Shown: piece after piece, positions 1 through 11,032 of the stretch
How positions within the stretch are numbered: the first letter of the stretch is position 1
Layout of the letters: each line of letters starts with the position of its first letter
Assembly (NCBI GenBank): GCA_905147135.1
Contig: LR990051.1
Coordinates: 4,240,463 to 4,304,462 of the forward strand
Reading direction: 5' to 3'
From: Blastobasis lacticolella
Lineage: Eukaryota; Arthropoda; Insecta; Lepidoptera; Blastobasidae
Length of the DNA stretch: 64,000 bases
Translations under genes and position numbers: made by a program
The notes under the pieces: generated by a model
What the model was told of the DNA's origin: nothing
Seen by the model: only the letters and a program-made list of their open reading frames with translations
The model's database searches: none

Positions 1-156
1 CATATTTTCATGCATTAACGCCGAATGAGGGTACTCGTGACCTGCCTTTTTTGGAGCAGGATATTTATTTGATCAGTACATTTTTTCATGCATTTACGCC
101 GGTTGAGGGCACTCCTGACCTGCATTTTTGAAGCACGTCGTTTATTTGATCAGTAT
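1..156. repeat. 78-bp tandem repeat, two units, cut by window edge
   Basis: Units 1-78 and 79-156 align end to end. Both contain TTTTCATGCAT, ACGCC, TGAGGG, CACTC or TACTC, a TGACCTGC box and a closing TTTATTTGATCAGTA. They differ at roughly one base in six, so the duplication is not recent. The first unit begins at base 1, so the array probably continues upstream. After 156 the periodicity stops. Confidence 0.85.
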
Positions 157-1360
157 ATCCTTTTCGGGCGCCCTCTACCGAACCTTCAATTCACAATAGC
201 ATTACGCTTAAATAAAACCAAGATTACGAAGTAACCAAAGTATACGTTACATGTATAATCGTATAATACAGTATCATAGATCATAACCTCAACGATAGCG
301 ATCGACGCTCATAACTTACAATTAAATATGAATTCATTTAAATCCATTCCAGTTTCGAAATGGTGTTAGCCGTATATCTTCATTGGAGATCTCTATTCTT
401 TTTGTGTGAAACCGTGAAAGCGGCCGCCTCAAAAGATTTATAATTCAATTAGCTGATACAAATAGAAAATATTCAAATTTGATGTAGCTAGTTATATTGT
501 AGGGGCATAGATTAACGGAACAATAGAGGGGACACCAGCTTTTACAAAATATTGCAAACGGTCACCTACAGTGCCTATTATACAGAATCAGAATAAAATA
601 TACCGCACAAAATTAGTGAGCTGAAGTGGTGGTAGTAGGGTGGCTATATCTGCCGAAGAACCAACAACCGCTGCGGTAAAAGAGTTCTTTACAGACTGAG
701 ACTCGGCAATTTGTGTAGGGCACGCTTTTATAAAGTGAAGTGACGATTTGCGATAAGCTGCAGGTGGATGCTGGATGCGGCAAGCCCTCCTGACAGAGTG
801 CATAGTCATTCTGATAGAAACATCTCCGATTATGCACAAAGGTTTCAAGTAGCAAAAATGTAGTACTTTGATGATAATTATCTCTAATTGCGCTGACTAC
901 ATTATCTCCCAAACAGAATGTTGTATCTTAGTGAAGGAAGAAGATAAAGCAGAGGTAGAATCCTCAGAGACTATATAAATTACATTTATTTCGGAAGATA
1001 AATATTAGGTATAAATTTGCTTATAATTGACTAATAATTCAGAATACTCATTTGGGACCATCAATACTCATCAATCCAAAAGTTTCGTTACCTATGAGGA
1101 ACAATCCCAGTAGCTAAGTTACATCTACACAACCTGCTCTTTGGACAATGACCGCCAGTCACAGTGGGATATTACCAGACGGAATTCTCCCATTAAAATG
1201 CAAGCTGGCAGCAAAATGGCTGCTATTTAATAAAGCACAATTATGAGTCGTAAAGCAGTTCTCGCCGCCTTTATGACGGCGGCTCGTTATCGCGGCCATC
1301 TTGATTTATGTGACGTGCGTTGCGCGGGAGTTGCCAGTCGATGGTCCACGATTTGTACCT
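157..1360. other. No gene seen
   Basis: Mostly AT-rich unique-looking sequence. Two overlapping minus-strand frames at 588-912 have no recognisable domain and look like chance. A CpG-rich patch at 1255-1345 contains a small perfect hairpin (GCCGCC 1264-1269 with GGCGGC 1278-1283). Confidence 0.6.
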
Positions 1361-1381
1361 ATGAAATGAAATGAAATGAAA
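1361..1381. repeat. ATGAA pentanucleotide microsatellite
   Basis: Four consecutive ATGAA units, directly upstream of retrotransposon-derived sequence. Confidence 0.9.
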
Positions 1382-1469
1382 TTACTTACGTTGTTGCCCG
1401 TTGGTTGAGCCAGTGATTTAATTTAGTTCAGTAAGTAAATTACTAAGGATTTCTTGGCGTAAACACATG

Positions 1470-1624
1470 CAGCGTGAGTAGGCCTCCCACAAGGTAGACT
1501 GAAGACCTGGTAAGATCGCAGGTACCAGCTGGATGCGGTACAGGACTAGCCTTTGTTGAGATCTGTGGGGGAGGCCCATGCCCGGCAGCGGGCGTCTTTC
1601 GGCTGATATGATGATGATGATGAC
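1470..1624 (+). mobile_element. RTE-like non-LTR retrotransposon 3' end
   Basis: A degraded C-terminus of an RTE/BovB-type reverse transcriptase followed by the GATGATGATGAT tail typical of these elements. In one frame the end reads RSVGEAHARQRASFG followed by a stop and the GAT repeat. It parallels copies at 5245, 7446, 15919 (minus) and 59966 (minus), all with GTGGAGATC and a GCCCAGCAGTGG-like box before the tail. In-frame stops show it is dead. Only the last ~150 bp are present, consistent with 5' truncation during target-primed reverse transcription. Confidence 0.75.
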
Positions 1625-1659
1625 TCATACGCGAAGTCGCGCGAAAAACTATAATAGAT

Positions 1660-1816
1660 ATTAGCTGCGCTGGTTTGGTGATGTGCTGGGTAAGTACCAT
1701 AAGGAGAAGGTATTTGCTTCCGACGCAAGGTTGCGAAGACCAGGCAAAGTGGAGAAGAAAGCGTAGGAAAGCGGACCCTGTCTGAAGCCGAGACAGACCT
1801 CTACGATGACGATGAT
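1660..1816 (+). pseudogene. Second RTE-like C-terminal fragment (LRWFGDV motif)
   Basis: Frame 1665-1766 begins LRWFGDVLGKYHKEK, matching the LRWFGHV box near the C-terminus of RTE/BovB-like endonuclease-reverse transcriptases. In another frame the region before the tail reads EDQAKWRRKRRKADP, matching the DAEDRAKWRR motif seen at 12131 and 18240, and it ends in a GATGACGATGAT tail. The two parts are in different frames, so a frameshift has occurred. It lies just downstream of another RTE-like tail, so either two insertions abut or a longer element is rearranged. Confidence 0.65.
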
Positions 1817-1979
1817 TGAATATATATTACTGTTTAGTTTTTATTGTGATAAACATGATGTAAATAACAAAAATGTATTAAATATAAAAAAAAATATTAG
1901 TACATAAGCGATGGGCGATTACCTAACAGGCGATTTAGGAAGTTTCTTAAAGACTGGATGATGATGAAGTCACGTAATC

Positions 1980-2075
1980 TCTGTAGTGTTATTAGCACTT
2001 TGATTGCCAACCCGCCTGCCAGGTGTAGAGGTAAAGGGACACCCCTCAACTAATGTTTAGGGGGCTCTATTGATG
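1980..2075 (+). mobile_element. Degraded family A-like retroposon fragment
   Basis: Carries CCAACCCGCCTGCCAGG and ends in GATGATGATGACGATG, the 3' layout of family A (best copies at 9536, 27204, 29089). The 5' half is absent. Confidence 0.5.
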
Positions 2076-2939
2076 ATGATGACGATGACCGTTAGCTCTA
2101 CCAGCCATCTAGGAGGTTATAAGATCAAAATGGTAGGCGCTTCAGGAAAGACAAAAGATTTTAATATCTGAATCAGCAGGAGACCTGCCTACTCTATTGC
2201 TTCTCATTTATAAAAAAAATTACAAGATAAGAAAGATGAAGAATTCAGAAAGTCCGCAATGCCTTTCGAAACCAGATAACTGTCCCTAGCCGCCGAACTA
2301 CTATGATAACCGTGTGATGGCCCACCCATATAATTACCTACAGATATTTCCAGCATTCCGTACACATTCCGTTCCCTATATTTTTTATGGAAATAGTGTA
2401 AATGTCATAACAAAACAACAATGTTATAGTAGATAGATAAATTGTAGTAGTAGTAGTCAACAGGAAGACGCAGCGATCATAAAACTCAAATTAATACTCA
2501 TAACTACCAATTAAGTGCAATAAATGTTCAATTAGCTATTAAAAATAAACATTTCCGTAATATTTTTTCATAAGATTGATGGAGTTGGGTTATGTTAATA
2601 ATTATTTAGGCTAATTACTAACTCAAGAGTGGTGAATACAGTAGTAACATAAATTAGTTAGATAAGCTGTTTGCCTCGTTGCCAGTTTGAGTCACCTGCT
2701 TTTATATAAGGAATACTAACTGACGCGGGTTTTTCACACCACTCTCTGCAAAATTTGCAACATTTAATGACATTTGCCTGTTCAAATACTTAAAACTCAA
2801 TACTCAAATGTTTATTGCTTCATAAAAGTAATTAGTTATTTTTGTTCAGAGAAGATTTTTTACTTAGTGTAGGTATGCTATAAAAATATTGAGACGCGTT
2901 GTCTGATGATGCTTTTAACCCATGACGAATAATCTATCC
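2076..2939. other. No gene seen; short GTA microsatellite
   Basis: AT-rich sequence with a short GTAGTAGTAGTAGT run near 2445. No frame of note on either strand. Confidence 0.6.
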
Positions 2940-3165
2940 GAGAGAAAAAGTTGGATATTCCCCGATCAAGTTCACGTATACTTAAATATTTTGTAAAATG
3001 CTCCACCGATTTTAATGAAACAAAGCTAAGAATCATATCGATTAAACTAGCTTTCAAATAGACAAACCCACATCCAAACCCGGGTCAATCTGCTCGGGAG
3101 CTACGACGCCACAGCCAGATACATAAAGCCACAGAATTATAACACCACTCTATTTTCATCGGGAG
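2940..3165 (+). repeat. Dispersed repeat family D, copy 1
   Basis: Shares an ordered set of blocks with 37425-37668 and 60975-61240: CGATCAAGTTCA or CGACCAAGTT, a run like ACCGATTTTAATGAAAC, CTTTCAAATA, ATCCAAA followed by CGATCC or GGGTCAATC, GAGCTACGA, and CCACAG with AGATACA. It is non-coding and diverged. The family resembles a lepidopteran dispersed repeat, but I cannot assign its class. Confidence 0.65.
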
Positions 3166-3194
3166 CCAAAAAAGAGAAACATTGTTATTATTAT

Positions 3195-3325
3195 ATTATA
3201 ATAAGCTTGGTCTGTGTCTCAATCTGTGGCATCGTAGCTTCCAAACGATTGGACCGATTTTGGTGAACTTTTCTGAGCAGGATTTTATCTGTTTTATATC
3301 ACCTAAGTACCTAAATTTAGAAACT
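3195..3325 (-). repeat. Family D-like repeat, inverted copy
   Basis: On the minus strand it reads GTTCACCAAAATCGGTCC, then GAAGCTACGATGCCACAG, the 3' blocks of family D in opposite orientation to the adjacent copy at 2940-3165. The pair could be a head-to-head insertion or a degraded foldback. Confidence 0.5.
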
Positions 3326-3676
3326 CAAACACACAATTTTCCTCGATTCAGCACCTAACTTGCCTTTCTAAAAGACGCCATACAATTCCAACAATATTGC
3401 CCCATTATCGAGATAGCGAGTTAGAACCAGCGCGTGACGTCACAGCCGACACACGCTTGACACTTATCGTACGCCCACTAATTACGAATGAAAATCGCTT
3501 CCTGTCAGCCGTAGATAAAGGAAACGTTAGGGGTGGTGCCTTTACTAAGATGCGTGAGAAGAAGCAACTGGAAATTTATTTAAAATTTTAAAATACGTGA
3601 TGTAAAAATAATTAGTATAACTCGTAAATCCTAGTGATCTTAGTAATTCCAGTAATCTGAGGAGCTTTGGGCTATA

Positions 3677-4128
3677 GTTCGTGCCAAATGAATTGAGAAT
3701 AGCGGACATCTCTCAGTCAGAACTAATTTGCAAGTTGTCGCTATCGCAGTCATACTCGTTAGAATTATTTTCCTGCACATACTCATCATGTTTCATGTAA
3801 TCATCTAAACTGACTGATTGTGAGAACTGCATCTCCTACTATTCTACCACTTACATTGTTAATGGACCTACTAAATCTAATTCTAATTGTGTGTTCATGT
3901 AGATTGTGGACCGTCTACTCGAGACCATGGAGCGTGCAACCGTTCGAGGTAAAACCGAAATATCGAGGTAAAAATAACCGTGATGACAAACCCGATAGAG
4001 GTGACTGTTTATGTGCGGTGAATAACCAAAAATGTTTTAAAACCTATATTCATGTATTTTACATAAAAATATTTTTCATGTGGACAGACAGGTAAAGGCA
4101 CGTTATTCTCAATCAATTCGGCACAAAC
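3677..4128. repeat. Inverted-repeat-bounded segment, possible MITE
   Basis: The 25 bases at 3677-3701 and the reverse complement of 4104-4128 match at 21 positions, both holding GTGCC and ATTGAGAATA. The ~400-bp interior includes a frame at 3820-4095 that I regard as chance. No target duplication was resolved. Confidence 0.4.
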
Positions 4129-4431
4129 TTACCCGCTGCTGAGTTTCACCACCGTACCAACCGGACTATCTGCCACAAATTAAAGTTCCATCCGTACAAC
4201 TTGGATGAGGGGCGGTAAACTACCGTATAATATTTTCAAAAACCTTCTTGCCGCGTACAGTAATTCTATAAGATGATCTTCCTCCAGCGGTAATCTTGAT
4301 TCGGTTAGAGGCTTTCAAGAAACGACCCTGCATCTTTCTCAAAGGATGGTAGATAAGTCAAAGATTGTAGACAATTGTTTATCAGTGGAACTAGTTGCTT
4401 TTACTGCTTATCAAAGGTCCGCTTGGCTTAG

Positions 4432-4540
4432 CTGAAATAAATGCATTTATGGGATAACCTCGCCTTTGCAATATAAACTGTATTTTTATTTTATTTCGTG
4501 AAATTTTATACTTTGATCCAATAAAGAGATTACAAGCAAA
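4432..4540 (+). mobile_element. Non-LTR retrotransposon 3' tail (AATAAAGAG type)
   Basis: Contains TTATGGGATAACCTCGCCTTTG and, 60 bases on, CCAATAAAGAGATTAC. The arrangement matches 36530-36640 (TGTGGGATAAGCCCGCC then GCAATAAAGAG), recurrent LINE 3' UTR layouts. Only the UTR is present. Confidence 0.6.
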
Positions 4541-4978
4541 CAAACTAGTTTTGAAACGGAAATGTAATATGTAAGCGCAGTGTGGTTCTAGGTGTACTCG
4601 TTTTCTATGGGGATACCCCAGACACGTCGAGCATACGTTTAACCAAAGTCTTTAAATACATTAAGCTTTTAATCTGCGCTTGAAAACGCAAAATCAAAAG
4701 ACGCAGCCCTGATCCGTTCGCACTAATCTATGCGTACAAGATATCTTAATTGTGCCGCCAGTAGGAATAAAATTTTAATTGAGCAAAGAACCCTTATCTG
4801 GCCGATAGCTTGACAAATGCACCGTGTTCTTGACTCCCCTTGTAATTCCGATAAAGCATTATCTGCCCAATAAGTTAATGGTGGATGATTAGACCGAAAT
4901 GTAAAGAATAAGGTGTGCTATAATGTAGAGGTTCTTAACACTGTCATCTAATTTTATAAAAATAAAATCAACATCCTC

Positions 4979-5202
4979 TGCCGGACTAAGGGCCTCTCCC
5001 ACGAAGGGGGAGGTTATTGCCATAATCTCCACACTTGGCAGGCGGGTCGCAGTTTAATAAATATAACAATGGAAAACGCTGCTGTCCATTTTTCAGTCTA
5101 GGGAGACCCTATATTTTTTGCCTCGAAAACATTAGTCGCCTTGTACGACACCCACGAGTGTAAGGGATTGGTGTTATTCTACTCTGCCGGACACCACACA
5201 AC
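4979..5202 (-). mobile_element. Family A retroposon, antisense copy, 3'-truncated
   Basis: On the minus strand it runs from CCGTGTGGTGTCCGGCAGAG through GTCGTACAAGGCGACTAATG and GTGGAGATTATGGCAATAA to GAGAGGCCCTTAGTCC. The terminal GGGCTGTGATGAT segment is missing. The 5' boundary coincides with that of the other full copies. Confidence 0.8.
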
Positions 5203-5244
5203 CAAACAAAAAAATATAACGAATGTGTAAATAACCCTCAATAT

Positions 5245-5412
5245 GTATTACGCAGCGTGAGTAGGCTTTCCACAAAGTGGACCGACGATCTGGTAAAGAT
5301 CGCAGGTACCGCTCCACAGGACCGGCCTTTGTGGAGATTTCTCGGAGACGCCTATACCCAGCAGTGTCTTCAACATCTTTCGGCTGATATCATAATGAAG
5401 ATGATGATGTAT
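5245..5412 (+). pseudogene. RTE-like reverse transcriptase C-terminal fragment
   Basis: One frame reads WTDDLVKIAGTAPQDRPLW then RFLGDAYTQQCL, the conserved extreme C-terminus of RTE-type polyproteins. It is followed by a stop and an ATAATGAAGATGATGATG tail. Compared with the copy at 7446 there is a short internal deletion between the DDLVKIAGT and QDRPLW blocks. It lies 40 bases from an antisense family A copy. Confidence 0.8.
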
Positions 5413-7445
5413 TACATTTAAGTACAAAATAATCACCAATTGTATATGTTTTGAACTTTTTGTGTTTATTTAAGGTACCGAATTCCACGCTGGCAAAACG
5501 ACCGTACTATTTAAAAAAATTATTACAAAGAATTGCCCCGAATTACACAACAATTCCACGACACCTCAGCTAATAAAGGCACAGCATCCGTTGCAACAAA
5601 TTGGCAACTCAAACTACATAGTTTGGTCCATCAAACGCGTGTCTCGCGTGCGTGTGCGCAGACGCAATCAATCTAAATCACTGGAATGGGCAGTTAAAGT
5701 CGCCTTGTACATTAATGACACGATTACGCTCAAAAGAGTTGCGTAAATCATTTTGGGAATGGGCCTCCTTCACACTGACGCGGTCAGCAGTTGTTGCCGC
5801 GACGAAAGGAAGCGTTCTTCCGAGGAATTTCATCGTTCATCACAGCACTCAGTCATTTACGCTTTCAGTGATTTTTAGCAGTCCGTGAAATAAATTCACA
5901 ATTATTTTCGGCTCAAACTCTTATAGCTTCCATTCTGACAGCCTCACTATGCCCCTCTGTATCTACGTACGCCCTGGTATCTCGGAGGTAGTGGTGGTAG
6001 GTGAAAGGATCGAGGTATGGTGTCGTCTATATTCAAAGACTCTCATGTCTGAGACAATATCCAGTAAACAGTTCTTTGGGTAATACACTAGTTATTAGCT
6101 GGGCTTGGTTTCTCACAATACCTGCAAATAAAGATGACGGAGCCAATATTAAAGACAACATCCAGCCTGGTCCTCTCTTACGTGACCTACATACACCCTT
6201 GCAGAAGGATTTCAGGCTAGTGCCGGTGTTGTATTTGAACGGAAAGGTAAAATATAAAAACATCATAAAAATGGGCCTCTTGGAATTAGGGGAATCTTTG
6301 CCTAATTGATTAGAAATCACAATGTAGAAAATATGCAACAAAACGCCGCTGCTAATTTAAGTCGGAGGTCCTAGCTGCGTCTGAATTTATAACATGTGTC
6401 CCTTTTAGGACTCTACTTCAAGAATTTTGGGCACCGAGTTAGCCAAGGCTAAAATCTAATCTGTTTATAATTTCTTTGAGATTAAGGGAAACGATAATTG
6501 GGGGCGTCGAATCATTTAGTGCCTGTCGAATTGGTTTACGTCCGCACATAAAAAAGTAAACATTCAGTTCGATTATACATTTGGTAGTGATTCACATAAG
6601 AACGGTCTAAAACACGAATGCTTAGTGTGCTGTCTTATAAACAACAAATATAGGATAAATAATTATATAATTTTTAAGAATATTATGTTCAATTGCAACC
6701 CCTGTAACTTGCACTGTCTATCATGTCATCGCAAGCCGCGTTAGTCTGCAAGCACACCGTCGAGTAAAAAGAGCAATTAGAGTTGCGCCCGCGTCGATAG
6801 TTTAACGGATGTCGATGGCATTCCGTGAGGTCTGCGTGACCGCGCGTTAAAATGGCCGCAGCTCAACACTCTGCGGGCGATTCTGCGAAAATAGTCTCTG
6901 GTACTTGGGAATTAGGTTCGTTTTCTGTGGCATTTTACGGCGTAAGCTGGCGCTGTTGGATCGGAATTGGATTAAAAAATGTGATTTGCGACTGGCGTTT
7001 AAAGGTAAAAGCCCAAAAGAGAGTGCAGTTCGCATCGTACGGGTCGCAGTATTATTCTTTTAATTCACAAACGTGGGTTGGCGTTTGTTGTAGAAGTGTC
7101 ATGTACCGATTAGTCTATTTCACGTATAATTTTTTTTCATGATAAGTATTATATCATGAGATAAAAGTGGAAGTGCGTGGGTACTGTGTCCGCAGTAATC
7201 GCACTGACAGAGAAATTAGACTCTGTTTATTGAGTAACTCGTCATTGGACTTCTATTACTGATCTGTTGCAAATGGCGCGGTGAGTTCACTGATCTCTAA
7301 TCAAAGATACCGGCATTATCGACAAGCATGTGGATGTACTTTTATGACTCACTAAGGACCACATAATCACAAAGACACATAAAGGCTCGAAGAACAGGTG
7401 GCCGATGGGGCAGGAATGTTCTCGAGTGGCGACCACGTACCGGAA
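5413..7445. other. No supported gene; one weak exon candidate
   Basis: Overlapping opposite-strand frames at 6001-6341 (102 codons each) have no recognisable domain. A CpG-richer patch holds a frame at 6852-7142 opening AAAATGG and containing a donor-like AAAGGTAAAA near 7003. Neither is supported as a gene. Confidence 0.5.
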
Positions 7446-7590
7446 GACGCAGCGTGGTAGGCCTCCCACTAGGTGGACCAACGATCTGGTAAACATCGCA
7501 AGTACCAGCTAGATGCGGAAGTCACAAAACCGGCCATTGTGGAGATCTCTAGGGGAGACCTATGCCCAGCAGTGGTCGTCTTCTTCACTC
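7446..7590 (+). pseudogene. RTE-like reverse transcriptase C-terminal fragment
   Basis: One frame reads RWTNDLVNIASTS, a stop, then MRKSQNRPLWRSLGETYAQQ and WSS. It is the clearest of the copies here for the R-W-T-D-D-L-V and WRSLGEAYxQQW blocks. The GAT tail is missing. Only the final ~45 residues are present and one in-frame stop makes it non-functional. Confidence 0.8.
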
Positions 7591-9360
7591 AAATGCGTTT
7601 GATACGTCTATCGTGTACAGTCAACGTATTATTATAAACAAAATAATTTTGAAACAATATGGAAGTTAGCGAGTCGAGATCAACTCCTCACCTACCATAC
7701 CTTACCTTTCATAGCATTATTAAATGCTCCTATTCCTATCATCCGACGCGGACTTTAGAACGTAATACTGTGTACTCTAGCCTTTACTCGTGCCGTCAAC
7801 GTCACGCACACGTCGAGGCGTAAAAAAAGACGCCGCGTTTTGAAGTGGGCGATTTTTGAGCGGCCGCCGCTTCGTTCAATATTTATGTCACTTCCCTTTT
7901 TACAGTTTCGACGCGGAATTTTAGTTGACTTTTGGGTTATTTGGGAATTTCATTGTTGTGGGAATCGGTATTAATTTACGTTAAACGTTTTGGCCGTGTG
8001 TTATTCGACAAAGTACTTAGCAATTCTAGTTACCTATAACAATAGAGTTGACCGAGTGCCAAATAATAATGTCAAAGAACTTATAATATTACTACTGTAA
8101 TCTCTACTTTCGAGAACTCTGACAGACACTACACATATTAGTAGGCTAATTACGGAACTCTGTAGCCAACAATTCTCTGATTTCAATGATTGAAATTTAT
8201 ACTTTTGCAATTCCGTTTCATCGATTTCATGGACTTGCTAACAAAGTTCCGTTGCAATAAACTGAAATTATTAAATCGATCATACATACTCAAAAAATTA
8301 ACCATTTCAATCATTAAAATTAGAGAATTGTTTACAACAAGGTTATGTAATTTGCCTACAGTACCTATATTTCATACAGTTATACACATCCTGTATAGGT
8401 AAGTATAGGCCCTAATTACATACAAAAATATTTTTTCTAGTCCGCAGTCAGAAGTTCAAAAAAGATACAAAGCCGTCGTCGACAACGCTGATTTTCAGTT
8501 CAAAGCTCAGCGCAGCAGGCGCCGAGTGAGGCTGTCAATCGATGCTTTGCCAGACGTCGTTCGCACCTGCGCCTTTGTGTGTACCAGCGAAATTTTATTT
8601 TTGCGTGTCAAATTCGATATACATTGCTGTTCCGTTATAAATATTCAGATTGGCGGTAAAATTTCTTTGTTTTTTGGTTGCATTGTATTGCTCCGTAATC
8701 GTTTAGGGATATTTGTCGCGTTTTTTGTAAACTCGGTGGTAAAAACGCAGATGGAAAAGGGTTAACTGTCGCTATTGGCATGTACTTAGGATTAATTTCG
8801 TTTAACACAAGTGCAGGACCACAGAAGCATTGCACTGTAAGGACTAAAATAATATCTGCAATTGTGCTGGTTAACATGTCCTCCAAAATCGAGTCGAATA
8901 CAACAAACACAATAGGGATGTTGACATATGTAAATAATGGTAAAAACTAGTGAAGTGACTATCCAGGCATTCCAGCAAAACTCTCGACTACTGTCGAGGA
9001 TGCTCAAACTGTTATGCTGTTGAATATGATAATTACAGGTAACGGTGGTACCTATTCGTATTCTGTAAACCACTCGCACCATAAGAGATAGAGAGACTCG
9101 ATGTGGAGCGATTCGACATGGCGGCTACAATTCTTCATAAGCGTGCGACAGAGTCGAATCTTTACAAAGCCAAACGCCCAAGTGCATTTTTGAACGCCGA
9201 CATTTGTGATATCCGCCAAATTACCTTCTATTAATAGTTGTCGTGCAAGGCGATTAATATCTCTCTTTATCATCCTAGCGATAAACCTCTCTACCAGGGT
9301 CGTCCGCTCTTTTACTAGGAAAACCATTACACATTTACTGTAAGCGCTTTCTTATCAGAA
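7591..9360. other. No gene seen
   Basis: AT-rich with a CpG-richer patch at 7780-7880 and another at 8470-8580. Small frames at 8190-8402, 8526-8765 and on the minus strand 8635-9327 carry no recognised motif and overlap one another. Confidence 0.6.
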
Positions 9361-9475
9361 GGCGCTGTCTAATTGGCAACGGTCGTGCGACCATGGTCGT
9401 ACAACGGACGTCACCCGACCAATAAGAGATCTTAAAACTACCCGTCGCACGACCGTTGTCAATTAGGACAGCGCC
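9361..9475. mobile_element. Short foldback MITE, copy 1
   Basis: Palindromic: GGCGCTGTCTAATTGGCAAC at the left end is the near-complement of the right end TTGTCAATTAGGACAGCGCC, and the pairing continues through CGGTCGTGCGAC with GTCGCACGACCG. A second, diverged copy is at 59378-59475 with the same termini and the same internal GACCATGGTCG. No coding capacity. Probably mobilised by a DNA transposase elsewhere. Confidence 0.8.
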
Positions 9476-9535
9476 GAATTCGTAATTAAAAGTGTGGTGT
9501 TTTGGCATTTTGCGCGCAGCGACTGCCACTTTCTT

Positions 9536-9797
9536 GGCCGTGTGGTGTACGGCAGAGTAGAATAGCACCAACCCTTTACACTCACGGGTGTCGTACAAGG
9601 CGACTAATGTTTTCGAGGCAAAAGATCAAGAGTCTCCGTAGTCTGGAAAATGAGCAGCAGCATTTTCCATTGTTATATTTAAACACTACGATCTCCAACC
9701 CGCCTGCCAAGCGTGGAGATTATGGCAATAACCTCCCCTTTCGTGGGAGAGGCCCTAAGTCCTGCAGTGGACTGTTACGGGCTGTGATGTGTGATGT
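9536..9797 (+). mobile_element. Family A retroposon, complete, with 11-bp target duplication
   Basis: A ~260-bp element starting GGCCGTGTGGTGT and ending GGGCTGTGATGT. It is flanked by an exact 11-bp direct repeat, GACTGCCACTT, at 9521-9531 and 9798-9808. Copies at 27204, 29089 and 40711 start at the same 5' position, so this is probably a full unit and not a randomly truncated LINE. The 3' end carries the TGATGAT-type tail shared with RTE-like elements here, suggesting LINE-dependent mobilisation (inference). No tRNA-like B box is visible. It contains a 60-codon open frame shared with the 29089 copy, which I consider fortuitous. Confidence 0.88.
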
Positions 9798-9808
9798 GAC
9801 TGCCACTT

Positions 9809-10034
9809 CACCCGCACAACCCGTTAGGGAGATGCTAATTTGCCACCTTCGTGCGTCTGTCAGTTGGGAGGCCGCCTACAGGTGAGGTTGGCTTGGGACC
9901 AGACGAAAGTGGTGAGCCCCATAAACCCCCCAATTGAAGATAGCGCCAACTCCTTCTATTCATTATATTTAAGAGTATGACTCTTGTTGGTGGAGCCATC
10001 CATTCCTTTACGTCTTTCCAATATTCCAATCTCG
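9809..10034. other. No feature assigned
   Basis: Sequence between two family A copies. It includes CAGTTGGGAGGCCGCCTACAG and GGTGAGCCCCATAAACCCCC, which look repeat-derived, but I found no second copy in the window. Confidence 0.4.
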
Positions 10035-10216
10035 TACAAGGCGATCAATATCTAGAGGCAGATATAGACCAGAAAATTGGTTGCAGCGTTTTTTATTGTA
10101 TGTTTTCAATACTGAGCTCCCCAACCCGCCAAAAGTGGGGTATGACATCACCTCTATGAATTTCGAAGTCGTAAGCTTAGTGGAAAGTTGCTGTGATGAT
10201 GATGATGATGATGGTG
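10035..10216 (+). mobile_element. Degraded family A copy with GAT microsatellite
   Basis: Keeps CTCGTACAAGGCGATCAAT, a TTTTATTGTATGTTTTCAA block, CCCCAACCCGCC and a terminal run of GAT units at about 10194-10213. Much more diverged than the 9536 copy just upstream, so the two insertions differ in age. Confidence 0.6.
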
Positions 10217-11032
10217 GTGATTATGGGCAGATAAATACACGAACTGTTCCTATTTTTAATACGTTGTCCACCTTTAATGAGGTCTCTAATATACCTTTTG
10301 AAGAATCAAATTTTATTGTCCAAAGAAAACAGTGTGGCTGTATGATTTAAATATAAATTACAAAGAAACAAAATTCAAAAACCGAAGTTCCATCTCGATT
10401 CTTGCACAAACGAAAACAGCTTAACGAGCCGACGTAAAGAGCAGTTTGTTAAAATAAACTGGTCGTCCAATTTCTGAAGGAACACGTCTTATAGACGAGT
10501 AAAAAAGACAAAAAAAACACTTTAGAAAAACAAAGCGCACTTCTATCGTCAGGTCACGTATTCTTGTCAAACAACCGCGGCTTTGACAGCTTTTGTGTTC
10601 ACAAAAAAGATCGGGACACTAGGGGAAAAAAGAGTCGAATAATCAGCACAACTATTTATCATATTCGAGCCGCTTGTCACAGTCGACGTGACAGCAGGCT
10701 GCTCTCAACCGGAAAATTGGGGTTTGGGTACTACATTATTTTTGTTGCTTCAAACAGATTATTTTATTTTTAAACACAATATTATACGAATCACGTTTTA
10801 CCATTACTTTTAATGTTTTATTTTCATTTTTATTGCATTTTCCCAACAACAATTATGGTGCTAGTCTTCTAAAACCACTTGCCCTCTCGCACACATACAC
10901 AAATAAAATTAGCCGTAAGCTTACTGCGTCAGCGTAAATCACGTCAAGAAATTAACGCCAGCGTTGTAAATCAATCCAACAGAATAAAGCCGAACTGGAG
11001 CCGCCCATACGTTGATGCGTAGTGACGTCCGG
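10217..11032. other. No gene seen
   Basis: AT-rich unique-looking sequence. Small frames show no motif. Confidence 0.6.

Noticed and set aside
1600..1626. GATGATGATG runs as free microsatellites or His-rich coding sequence
   Set aside because: These runs sit at the 3' ends of RTE-like or family A elements throughout the window and are their tails.
6001..6341. Opposite-strand 102-codon frames covering the same DNA
   Set aside because: No recognisable domain, no start or splice context, and lengths expected by chance over 64 kb in six frames.
9601..9795. 60-codon open frame shared by two family A copies (9601 and 29159)
   Set aside because: The conservation is explained by the copies being young duplicates of one retroposon. 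The frame has no domain and is broken or shifted in the 27204 and 40711 copies.
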